Part shown: positions 16,444 to 23,621 of the stretch, one piece after another | Layout: each line of letters opens with the position of its first letter | How positions within the stretch are numbered: position 1 is the first letter of the stretch | NCBI GenBank assembly: GCA_049999765.1 | Contig: JBNGIQ010008267.1 | Span: 1-23,881, forward strand | From: Phaeoceros laevis | Taxonomy: Eukaryota; Anthocerotophyta; Anthocerotopsida; Notothyladales | Reading direction: 5' to 3' | DNA: 23,881 nt | The notes under the pieces: model-generated | Seen by the model: the letters and a program-made list of their open reading frames with translations, nothing else | Databases searched by the model: none | What the model was told of the DNA's origin: nothing | Translations under genes and position numbers: made by a program

Positions 16444-18607
16444 ATGTCGCCCATATCCTCGGTTGGAGGCAGCGAAGACCTGAGGGCAGCGATGATGGAT
16501 TCGCAGAGGCCATCAACGAGGCCCTCCGTGAATGAATCTTCCCCAACCCCTAGTGCAGTGGGGTCTCTCGGTAAGTCACCCTCCACAGCCTTAGCCTTTG
16601 CTCCTTTCCCGCTCATGCACACATACAAATTGTTCTTGCTTTTTCCAAGTTTGCTTCTTCTCCCAACAATCAAGCTGTGTCTGCACAAACCAGCCGATGT
16701 TGCAGGTGGTTGGATTACAGCCAAAAGTAGTTTGGTCATGAAAGTGCAGCCCCGCAAGGTCCTTCCTGTTGGTAGGCGCATGCCCCTTTCCTCTCTACTG
16801 AATGCTTCCAGAACGCATCAAAATGAAGTGCAAGGCCGGGGCAGCGCTAGCCAGATTGAACTTCATGTCGCTGAAGCAGCTTCGGCTAGTGCTAAGCAAG
16901 TCAGAGGACGTGTGCTTGTTGGGAAGGAGAATCATGCTCCCCCTACGATTCCGTCCACACCAACAGAGGAGAGCAGCAAGCGCAAGTCCATACCAATAGA
17001 GGAGGGCAGCAAGCGCAAGTTCGGAGTTCAAAGTCTTCCTCAGACTCCCCATCAGGCTGCATCACCATCTCCTAGTACTGAACCCATCCAAAGAGGACCC
17101 AAGCCTAAATTTAGTTTGGCGGAGCTTCATCGACGCTGCTTTGGAGCCCCCGCGCTTCCCAATTGCAAGGCATTACCTGGCGCTGCAAGCATTGATGCAG
17201 CTTTGGAAGTCGATGGTGCCACTTGGGGAGGAATTCCTCATCCCGGGATGGGGACGAAACATGCCGCTGAGTACGCTAGCCACCCCACAATGGCGGACGT
17301 GGTTGAGCTTCTTGCTGCAACTCCCACAGCTTCCACATCGGTGAGTGACCACCTTCATCCTTTGCCAGGTCATGGTCAACTTGCTTTGCAAAGATCATAT
17401 TTGCCGGTGTGGTGGGGAGACAGCCCAACTGCAGACCTTTCGTGGAAGCAAGTGGACTCCCCAATTCAGGTAGCACCGTCATGGCCTCAGACTAAGCAGC
17501 CAGTGTCTGAAGCATGGTCACCTCATCATGAGCAACAAGGCCATCGCCTGCCACCACACCTCTACGAACATCGGGCCTGGTGAGCTTGGACGGTCATGTT
17601 GCCTCTAAAACGCAGAAAGTTACTTCAGGAGCGAAGGCACAACAGGGGAAATGACCGCCTAGAACACCTCTTGTGGCCATGACACCTTCCAATGGCTGTG
17701 AAGGCATGCCGTTGCCTGAGCCGTTACCATTGTCTGATCGACCTTGCACGTGTGCATGTGATTTAGAAGGAAGGCGTCCTTCTATGGCTACCTCTGAGTC
17801 ACAACCAGGCCGGAGCAACATTCTCCAAGACCCTGTTGCAGGCTCGCCTACTTCATGTACAGGCCCAGGTCCAGAGACTCCGGCCTTCACCCACAACCGA
17901 GGCTTTGTTGAAGGGTTTTTCCAGCCGCCTCCGGGCAAGAAGTGGTTAGTGGACGTGCCTGTTGAGCGCATGCGTGCTGACCAATTAGCAGCCATCGGTG
18001 ATGGATTGGAGCATATCAAGGGATACCGTAGAGGATACTTGATCGGAGAGGACCTATGCGACTTCATCAAACTCTATTACTACAAGATTCATTTTGGGGT
18101 AGTGAACAATGTGGAGCTGACCTGGACGTTTCCACGTAAGTACTGTGTGCCGGTGCCCCAAGATGTTGCATCTCATATGGGATATGGACCATTATTCCCT
18201 GCACCTAAAGACTAAGTGTGCTCCAAAACTGCTGATCTCCTGATTAATTCCCTTCCACTTGGACAGATGGCCAGTCCTTGACAACAGATCGGAGTTGGGT
18301 TGCAGATGTAGCTGAGAAAGTAGAAGCACGGAAACATATTTCGCACAAGCTAAACTTTGGGCACCCCTCCCCAGGAAAGGGAAAATTTGGACCACTCACT
18401 TTTGCCAGGCCCGTGGACTCGGATTCAGATTGCGTGAACATGGACAAGTTGCCGTATGATAGTGATGCTGGTGGTGGAATGGAGTCGTCCGATCCTAAGT
18501 CTTCTACTGAAAAAAATGATGACCAGTTTGGTTCAAAATGGACAGAGGTTTCGTCAGAGGATGATATGAATGCAGGTGAGCAAGGTATCGTGCTGCACCA
18601 TGAATGA
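16444..18607 (+). CDS. Unrecognised spliced gene with a disordered N-terminal half and a KEN motif
   Basis: Exon 1 is 16444-16570. The intron, 16571-16705, has donor CTCTCG|GTAAGT, a pyrimidine-rich 3' part and acceptor GTTGCAG, and joins in frame. Exon 2 is 16706-17340 and ends TCG|GTGAGT. Its product is rich in Ser, Pro and Lys with a repeated SKRKS/SKRKF unit and GKENHAPP (KEN at 16924-16932). The next part is unclear because the good frame changes between 17340 and 17655. From 17655 a well-behaved exon runs to 18135, including FVEGFFQPPPGKKWLVDVPV and GYLIGEDLCDFIKLYYYKI. The intron 18136-18266 (CCAC|GTAAGT to CTTGGACAG) then leads in frame to an acidic, Ser-rich last exon that may end at donor GCAG|GTGAGC (18572) or at the stop at 18605. 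I do not recognise the family. Confidence 0.5.
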
Positions 18608-18831
18608 ATGAATTTATTAGGTGGTTTGGGCACGCGCCAACCATGTCGGTGGTGAAAGAATGTCCAAGTCTTGGCAGGAATTGAAGCTTGATTGCAAAAA
18701 CACTTCAAAGAAGCAAATAATGAAAAAGAACTCAAAGCAACCTGGTCAGCAGGTTGGTTTACTTGCCAACCTGGACAGTAGGTCACCTGCATGAGCTGCA
18801 CTCCAAAAACAAAAGTAACGCGACTCTTTCA
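18588..18831 (-). mobile_element. Fragment of element B's LTR next to the preceding gene
   Basis: This 244-bp block matches 19386-19585, the start of element B's 3' LTR, with three substitutions and one single-base indel, apart from a 43-bp insertion described separately. Both copies begin (minus) exactly at TGAAAGAGTCGCG, the expected 5' end of the LTR after a polypurine tract, and this copy stops after about 200 bp of LTR. It supplies the last codons of the 18278-18607 ORF if that exon is not spliced at 18572. Confidence 0.85.
18597..18645 (-). mobile_element. 37-bp retroposon-tail insertion with 6-bp target-site duplication
   Basis: Relative to the paralogous LTR at 19386-19585, this copy has an extra 43 bp: 37 bp of new sequence (18603-18639) plus a duplicated accatg (18597-18602 and 18640-18645). 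Read on the minus strand the insert ends CACCTAATAAATTCATTCATT, that is, a polyadenylation-like AATAAA and an (ATTC)n tail. This fits a severely 5'-truncated LINE or SINE copy made by target-primed reverse transcription. Confidence 0.7.
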
Positions 18832-18835
18832 AGTT

Positions 18836-19585
18836 TCTAACTTCTAAGCGTATGTTTTGGGTTTTTAAGTCGACAACACGGGCAAGTGTGAAGACGCGTG
18901 AAGTCCCGTGAAGTAATGAGCCTGGCTTCGGTCCTGTGGCACAATACATGAGCATGAAAAGTGGAAGCTTGAAATTATCGCATGAAGCGTGGACAGCGCC
19001 ACCTGCTCACAGCAGTGCATACCTCAACAAGGGAACTTGCGAAGATTGAGTAACCTAGCTGCTGCATCCACCCTAAGGCTTGCCTTCCCTCCTCCTGCTG
19101 GTCAGCAACGGATCATGCTGGCCAGCCCGCACAGCCTTCAATGCGGGGCTCACAGGCCACAAATCGCACGGGATATGCGGGATAGGAATCAGACTTACGA
19201 CAAAAACCCATACAGGGTGCATGCTAAAGAACACCACATATATAGCTAATTACCACACATTACTCACGTGAATGCGAGTGGTAGAAAATACTTAACTGCA
19301 ATAGAAGCTACAACTTAACCACCTTTCCCTTATAACCAAACATGGTCAGCAAACCAGGGCATAGTTAGCCACGTCATGACAACTGTCGTGCTGCACCATG
19401 TCGGTGGTGAAAAATGTCCAAGTCTTGGCAGGAATTGAAGCTTGATTGCAAAAACACTTCAAAGAAGCAAATAATGAAAAAGAACTCAAAGCAACCTGGT
19501 CAGCAGGTTGGTTTACTTGCCAACTTGGACAGCAGGTCACTTGCATGAGCTGCACTCCAAAAACAAAAGTAACGCGACTCTTTCA
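18836..19585 (-). mobile_element. Element B 3' LTR (left end uncertain)
   Basis: On the minus strand the LTR starts at TGAAAG (19585) directly after the G-run polypurine tract. The first 200 bp are shared with the fragment at 18588-18831. A G-box CACGTG (19265-19270) and a TATA-like TATATA (19239-19244, minus) occur about 320 and 345 bp in, spaced like a promoter. The ending CA and left boundary were not found; everything down to about 18836 may or may not belong. The 69-residue ORF at 19555-19346 is just translated LTR. Confidence 0.65.
19239..19270 (-). promoter_or_regulatory. G-box plus TATA box of the element B LTR
   Basis: On the minus strand CACGTG (19270-19265) precedes TATATA (19244-19239) by about 20 bp, inside GTAATTAGCTATATATGTGG. 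A G-box near a TATA box is a common plant promoter layout and would fit the U3 promoter of the LTR. Confidence 0.4.
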
Positions 19586-19606
19586 CCCCCCCCCCCAGCA
19601 GTGAGA
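19586..19606 (-). promoter_or_regulatory. Polypurine tract of element B
   Basis: Eleven G in a row on the minus strand (19596-19586) lie immediately before the LTR start TGAAAG. This is the place and composition of the plus-strand primer site of LTR retrotransposons. The coding frame with the PHD finger stops just before it, at 19610. Confidence 0.75.
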
Positions 19607-19609
19607 CTG

Positions 19610-19798
19610 CTAAGCCGAGGTGCTGGTAGGCATAACACGCTTGCAAGGACTGCAAAACCACAACGAATCGGGAACAGCAGTGAGCTCTGGTGTCAAGAAA
19701 AACAAATGATACCCCTTGTTACAATTGTCGCAAAGCAGCATCTGATCAGGGTCGTCGATGCGGTTGCAGACTTGACAAGGATGATCAATTGGAGGAAT
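19610..19798 (-). pseudogene. PHD finger at the C-terminus of element B pol
   Basis: The frame after the TAG at 19801-19799 reads IPPIDHP and then a PHD finger at 19777-19643 (45 residues): CQVC, an 11-residue acidic loop (NRIDDPDQMLL), CDNC, NKGYH, then TPELTAVPDSLWFCSPC. This matches C-X2-C-X11-C-X2-C-X4-H-X2-[C]-Xn-W-X-C-X2-C. The expected seventh ligand is Phe (GYHLFF). It is in the same frame as the integrase C-terminal module upstream and ends at TAG 19612-19610, just before the polypurine tract, so it lies inside the element. PHD fingers usually read histone H3 tails. In chromoviruses this position holds a chromodomain that directs integration, so a targeting role is inferred here. Confidence 0.85.
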
Positions 19799-20049
19799 CT
19801 AGTTCACTGTGACCAAGGTAGTGTCCAAATTGGGCAAGTGACAAGGTGCACAATTTTTCGGATGCTGTGAAATAGTGCGCCCATCCTTGCCTTGAAGAAC
19901 CAAAATCCCAGTTGGTTTGATGCTTTGTACTCGCAAAATAACCCGGCTGTTGGAAGTACCAAGGTGTCAGCCACCTGCTGCTGCATGTATACAAAATCCC
20001 CAACATTAAACTTGCGTGCTTTAGGCCTGTAAGAGCCACCACGAGTGTG
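19799..20049 (-). pseudogene. Element B integrase C-terminal module
   Basis: Downstream of the integrase core the minus strand gives YRPKARKFNVGDFVYMQQQ, the beta-barrel start typical of gypsy integrase C-termini. After a one-base frameshift near 19953 comes VILRVQSIKPTGILVLQGKD and NCAPCHLPNLD. This stretch resembles the tail of Ty3/gypsy integrases (DNA contact or GPY/F-like module). One TAG (19801-19799) separates it from the PHD finger, and the 73-bp insertion separates it from the core. Confidence 0.7.
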
Positions 20050-20122
20050 TTTTATTATTCAAAGAGGTTTACACGGTCCCATAGAGGGTCCCCCCTTTGC
20101 CCTAAGAGCCACCACGAGTGTG
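20030..20122 (-). mobile_element. 53-bp LINE-like insertion with 20-bp target-site duplication
   Basis: The 20-mer taagagccaccacgagtgtg occurs at 20030-20049 and again at 20103-20122. The 53 bp between read, on the minus strand, as a G-rich stretch, then GTAAACCTCTTTGAATAATAAAA. A short A-rich 3' end plus a long target-site duplication is the mark of a 5'-truncated LINE (L1-type) insertion. It added 73 bp inside the integrase gene, breaking the frame and creating the stop at 20104-20102. Confidence 0.8.
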
Positions 20123-21031
20123 AGCATAGCGCAGGGTATCCCGATGTTGAGCAATCTTGAGATTCTCCATCGCCATGGGCATAGCCCTCTTAAACAAAGC
20201 TGCCCTCTCAGAAATGACGCGAGCCCATGTAGTTGGACTGTCCAAGTCCACCACCTGTTCCAGTTGCCTAGCAATACTAGAGGGTGGCAGTGGCTGCCTG
20301 CCAAATAACAAGAAGTATGGTGAAAATTCACCAAGTGATGCATGCCTTGACATTCGATACCCCATAGCTAGGTAAGGTAATGCTAGGTCCGAATCTTCCT
20401 TGTTGTGAGACAAACAGAACTTGCGCAAACCCCTCTTGATGGTTTGCACCATCCGCTCTGCTAAACCGTCAGCCTGTGGGTGATCCCTGGAGGTGCGACG
20501 ATGATCTATGAGAGCATGGTCCAATAAATCCTGGAATTCTCCACGAAACTCCGTCCCCTGATCCGTGAGACACTCCGCACAAGCACCGAACCTGCTAAGA
20601 ACCTGTTGCAAGAATGCTTGACTTGTGCTACGAGATGACTTGTCAGGTAATGCCACTAGTTCTACCCATTTAGAGAAATGTTCCACCATAACTATGATGT
20701 ATACATTACCTCTAGGTGTTTCAGGCAACTCACCAGCAAGATCACATGACCAGCGATAGAAAAGACCCTGGATGGGCAATGGCTGCAACTTGGAAGATCG
20801 ATCGTTGAAGGAACTCCTCACACGATCGCATTTTGCACACCGTGCCACTGTTTGCTTCACTTGAGTGTACATCCCTGACCAATGGTAGTGAGGGGCCAAC
20901 AAACTGTAAGTACGTTTGACTCCAAAATGCCCAAGATCTGAATGAACCTGATGTATCAACGCCAATCTGTCCTGGAAGGTGGGCACTACTCTCTCCCCAA
21001 ATGGAAGCATGCGCAGCAAATGATCTGCCCT
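20102..21031 (-). pseudogene. Element B integrase core
   Basis: In the 305-residue ORF beginning at 21019, the zinc-binding HHCC domain (H26, H31, C61, C64; HSDLGH and CAKC) is followed by the DDE catalytic core: D93 (SCDLAG), D153 (LTDQGTEF) and E188 (GLAERM), with 34 residues between the second Asp and the Glu. The familiar HPQADG and PYLAMGYRM/SPYFLLFGR blocks follow. It would insert the element's cDNA into the genome. The frame continues upstream through a TAG into the RNase H part and is cut at 20102 by the LINE-like insertion. Confidence 0.9.
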
Positions 21032-21420
21032 CTAGGAATAACGCTTAGCACGCTGCTTAATTCTGTCTCTCTCCATAGCATTAGTACCTGCTGGATAAGC
21101 AGCATGCTGCAGAAAATGCATGGTGTTGGCATCCTGCCAAATGTCCTGACGTGCAGCGGTACTCACCTGAACGGTGTTCACCAGCAAAGAGAGAAAAGCG
21201 GCAGAGCTTGTAACCAGCAACTCATCATGGTCATGATCCATCCTGGCGTCAGTCAAGTCAACTGAAGACGTACTAGGGTTGCGTGACAAAGTGTCCGTAT
21301 TCTGATGAGTGACACCATGTCTATGCACCACTTGAAATCATACTCCTGCAGGATCAAAGCCCATCTTGCCAACTTGCCACTAAGCTTGTCATTAACCATG
21401 AGCCATCTAAGTGGCTAATG
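21032..21420 (-). pseudogene. Element B RNase H end and RNase H-integrase connection
   Basis: After FTLYTDH the frame has a TAG (21414-21412), then PLRWLMVNDKLSGKLARWAL as in gypsy RNase H. A one-base frameshift near 21325 leads to MVHRHGVTHQNTDTLSRNPS, the usual end of the RNase H domain. The following ~75 residues form the linker to the integrase zinc finger and end at a TAG near 21033. At least three lesions therefore lie within 400 bp. Confidence 0.75.
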
Positions 21421-22487
21421 GTCAGTGTACAACGTAAAATGCTTACCATAAAGGTACAGCCTAAAATGTTGCACCGCCCAAACCACTGCCAAGCACTCAC
21501 CTTCGTAAGAGGAATAATTGGCCTCCGCCCTGTTGTTGCTCCTAGACGCATAAGCCACCACATGCTCCTCATCGCCGGCATCTTGTTGTGATAGTACAAC
21601 ACCAATTCCAAGCCCTGACCAGTCAGTATGCAGTATGAACTGCTTGCTGAAATCTGGCCGCCTTAGCAAAGGCTTCTCAGTCAAAGCTCTTTTCAGCGTC
21701 TCAAACGCTTCTTGGCATGGCTCATCCCACACCCATCTAGCTTCCTTCTTGAGAAGATCATACAAAGGCTTAGCAATACGACTGAATTCCGGCACGTAAA
21801 CACGATAATAATTACACAAGCCTATGAATGCACGAAGCCTTGAAACATCCTGCGGGGGTGGCACCTTGTTGATGGCATCAACCTTGGCCAAATGGGGCAA
21901 GATCCCATCTGGTACAATGCGATGTCCAAGATAAATGACTATATCCATGCCCAATTCGCACTTGGCTGGGTGACAGCGCATGTTGGCTGCAGTAAGCCTG
22001 CTGAACAAGTCCTCCAAATGGACCAAATGCTCCTCAAAGGTGTTGCTATGCACTAGCACATCATCAACACAACACTTGAGATTATCTGACCCACTCAGCA
22101 CATGATCCATTACCCGCTGAAACATGACAGGTGTGTTCTTCAACCCAAAAGGCATAACCAGCCATTCCCACAGCTGATTACTACCATGAAAAGCTGTTTT
22201 GCAGCAATCTTCATCCTCCAAAAGGATCTGATTAAAGCCCTGCCTCAAATCCAAGATAGAAAGTACTTGGATCCACCTACGCTATCAAAGATCTCCTCCG
22301 GCGTAGGCATAGGATATCGATCTTGAGGGGTGACCTGATTCAAGGGTCGATAATCACCGCACATCCTTTTTTTAGTCCATAAACCCTCACTATCGTTCTT
22401 TGCAGGCAAAATGGTTGCTGCAGCATAACTTGAAGAGGAAGGCCTGATCAGCCCTGCTTCATGTAGCTCCTTGCATCGAGCATCCAC
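21415..22487 (-). pseudogene. Element B reverse transcriptase and start of RNase H
   Basis: Two overlapping frames (22487-22245 and 22254-21415) give a Ty3-type RT: KKRMCGDYRPLNQVTPQDRY, the DLRQGF block, VMPFGLKNTPVMFQRVMDHV, then CCVDDVLVHS where most family members have a YVDD or YLDD box, and LGHRIVPDGI. RNase H follows from about FILHTDWSGLGIGVVLSQQ to YEGECLAVVWAVQHFRLYLY. It would make cDNA from the element's RNA. A one-base frameshift near 22250 splits the domain at the first catalytic Asp, and a stop at 22493-22491 separates it from the upstream linker. Confidence 0.9.
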
Positions 22488-22490
22488 AAT

Positions 22491-22976
22491 GTCTCACTCA
22501 TACTTGCTCAGCCTATGCCTTCGCCTGAATATAGGGTTGTCATCCGTCAAAGCCAACTTGAACTTCTTCACATTGCATCTGCCTAATTCCTTCATAGAAA
22601 ATGCAAAACAGCTATGGTTTCTGTCCAACAAGGATTGCATCCTATCCTTTTCCTCCTTACGAAGCTGCGGACCCATAGTCCATACAAAATTTGAAGCTTT
22701 CTTGCCTTTTTCTAGTGGATAACCTACACCCTGCAGTGCTATGTCTTGTGCTTTAGCAGACAATACTGACTGAATTCCACCTTGCATAGGCATGTGCCTA
22801 GCACTAGGACAAAGAGAAACATTAGGCTCAGAAAATAAAAAACTGGGGAACTCCCCCCCCCCCTCTAGCAGCAGGCATGTAACTGAAACGTCCACCACAT
22901 GCAAGTAAACGAAATCTGGATGCCATGTAACAGAGGAATAAGAGGGCGTGCTGCTGTAGAAAAGCCCCTTGAGCAT
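22491..22976 (-). pseudogene. Element B pol region before the RT (protease-RT connection)
   Basis: The last ~60 residues (RKEEKDRMQSLLDRNHSCFA ... NPIFRRRHRLSKYE) match the segment just ahead of RT in Ty3/gypsy pol, ending at an in-frame TGA. The first part holds an 11-G run in the DNA at 22863-22853. No protease signature or gag is seen upstream, where copia-type sequence begins near 22994. Element B is thus 5'-truncated here or interrupted. Confidence 0.7.
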
Positions 22977-22993
22977 TTGAAATTAGCGAGATA

Positions 22994-23184
22994 TGTTGCC
23001 CTAACTAGCCCGTATCCCGGCGTCATGCATAGGTTAGGTCTTTAAGCGAATAGTCGTAACGTTAACAGTCAACCGCCATAACGGTTCACATGACATGGCC
23101 TCTTATGGCCTTACACCCACATTCACAAGTGGCTATTCTAATTCAAGCTTTCTCTCTACGCCGTGAGCTACCGATCCTACGCTA
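22994..23184 (+). mobile_element. Probable copia-type LTR upstream of an initiator-tRNA PBS
   Basis: A stretch starting TGTTGCCCTAAC and ending ..CCTACGCTA lies immediately before a perfect tRNA-Met PBS, so it should be the 5' LTR (about 191 bp) of a plus-strand element. The usual terminal CA is not seen (TA instead). No second copy lies in the window, so the left boundary rests only on the TG start and on the end of element B's resemblance near 22980. Confidence 0.55.
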
Positions 23185-23197
23185 TGGTATCAGAGCC
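23185..23197 (+). promoter_or_regulatory. Primer-binding site for initiator tRNA-Met
   Basis: TGGTATCAGAGCC is the standard 13-nt PBS of Ty1/copia elements in plants. It is followed after 5 nt by an ATG. It shows that a copia-type element on the plus strand begins here and continues towards the right edge. Confidence 0.9.
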
Positions 23198-23202
23198 ATG
23201 CT

Positions 23203-23382
23203 ATGGAATCTGCAAAGCCTCCATCGTGTGTGTGTAAGACCTGCAAGTCCGAGTGCTGCATTAAAAATCTTGCTCACGAGCATTTTAAAGCAGTGATAGC
23301 ATCACTTAGAGTCTCACTCACCCGATTTGGGAGTCTGGCAGACGCATTCTTGGCAGACGCCGTCAATCACTACTACTCATAG
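23203..23382 (+). CDS. Short ORF directly after the copia PBS
   Basis: Fifty-nine residues starting MESAKPPSCVCKTCKSECC, with a cluster of five Cys in the first 20 residues (C-X-C-X2-C-X4-CC), then a helix (EHFKAVIASLRVSLTRFGSL). The place fits a gag start, but the Cys-rich beginning is not typical of copia gag. The TAG at 23380-23382 ends it early, probably as part of the decay or rearrangement of this element. Confidence 0.4.
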   Translation: MESAKPPSCVCKTCKSECCIKNLAHEHFKAVIASLRVSLTRFGSLADAFLADAVNHYYS

Positions 23383-23421
23383 TGCTGATGTGCTTTCCGC
23401 TAAGAATTCAAAGTAGCCCTG

Positions 23422-23559
23422 ATGGATTCTCGCACTCAACTCGGTAGGCTGCAGTTTCTTGCACGTCACATGCAACCTGATCTGTCTTTTGCCCTCCAAA
23501 GCGCAGCTCACCATAGTCAGTACAAAGCGCCGCCTACCCAGAATGCATTTGATCCATAG
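23422..23559 (+). pseudogene. Copia reverse-transcriptase C-terminal scrap
   Basis: The 45-residue product contains TQLGRLQFLARHMQPDLSFA followed by a region ending SQYKAPPTQNAF. It resembles the copia segment 'Y-R-x-x-x-G-x-L-x-Y-L-x-x-x-R-P-D-I-x-F-A', which lies at the end of RT just before RNase H. Its closeness to the PBS (about 225 bp) means that most of gag, protease, integrase and RT has been deleted between them. Confidence 0.55.
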
Positions 23560-23621
23560 GAGTCCAAAGTCGTAGTCACGGCAGAAAAGAGGTCAGCATA
23601 GAAGGCTGTCTACTCTAGACA

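Larger units (their letters stand above)
19000..22980 (-). mobile_element. Element B: degenerate Ty3/gypsy retrotransposon with a PHD finger
   Basis: In order on the minus strand: protease-RT connection, RT, RNase H, integrase, integrase tail, PHD finger, polypurine tract, LTR. This is the RT-RNase H-integrase order of Ty3/gypsy. The gag and protease half and the 5' LTR are not present. At least five in-frame stops and about three frameshifts show it is inactive. The two LTR pieces (18588-18831 and 19386-19585) differ at about 2% of positions, suggesting relatively recent activity of the family, though they need not come from one insertion. Confidence 0.85.

Noticed and set aside
16314-16781. 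155-residue minus-strand ORF (contains a helical stretch and looks protein-like)
   Set aside because: It overlaps exon 1 and the pyrimidine-rich intron of the plus-strand gene, whose GTAAGT donor and CAG acceptor fit in frame. No splice partner was found for the minus ORF, but it is not fully excluded.
18244-18801. 185-residue minus-strand ORF and its twin at 19346-19555
   Set aside because: Their identical start (MQLMQVT.CP.WQVNQPADQ) is simply the translated LTR shared by the two copies; a repeated ORF here is not a gene family.
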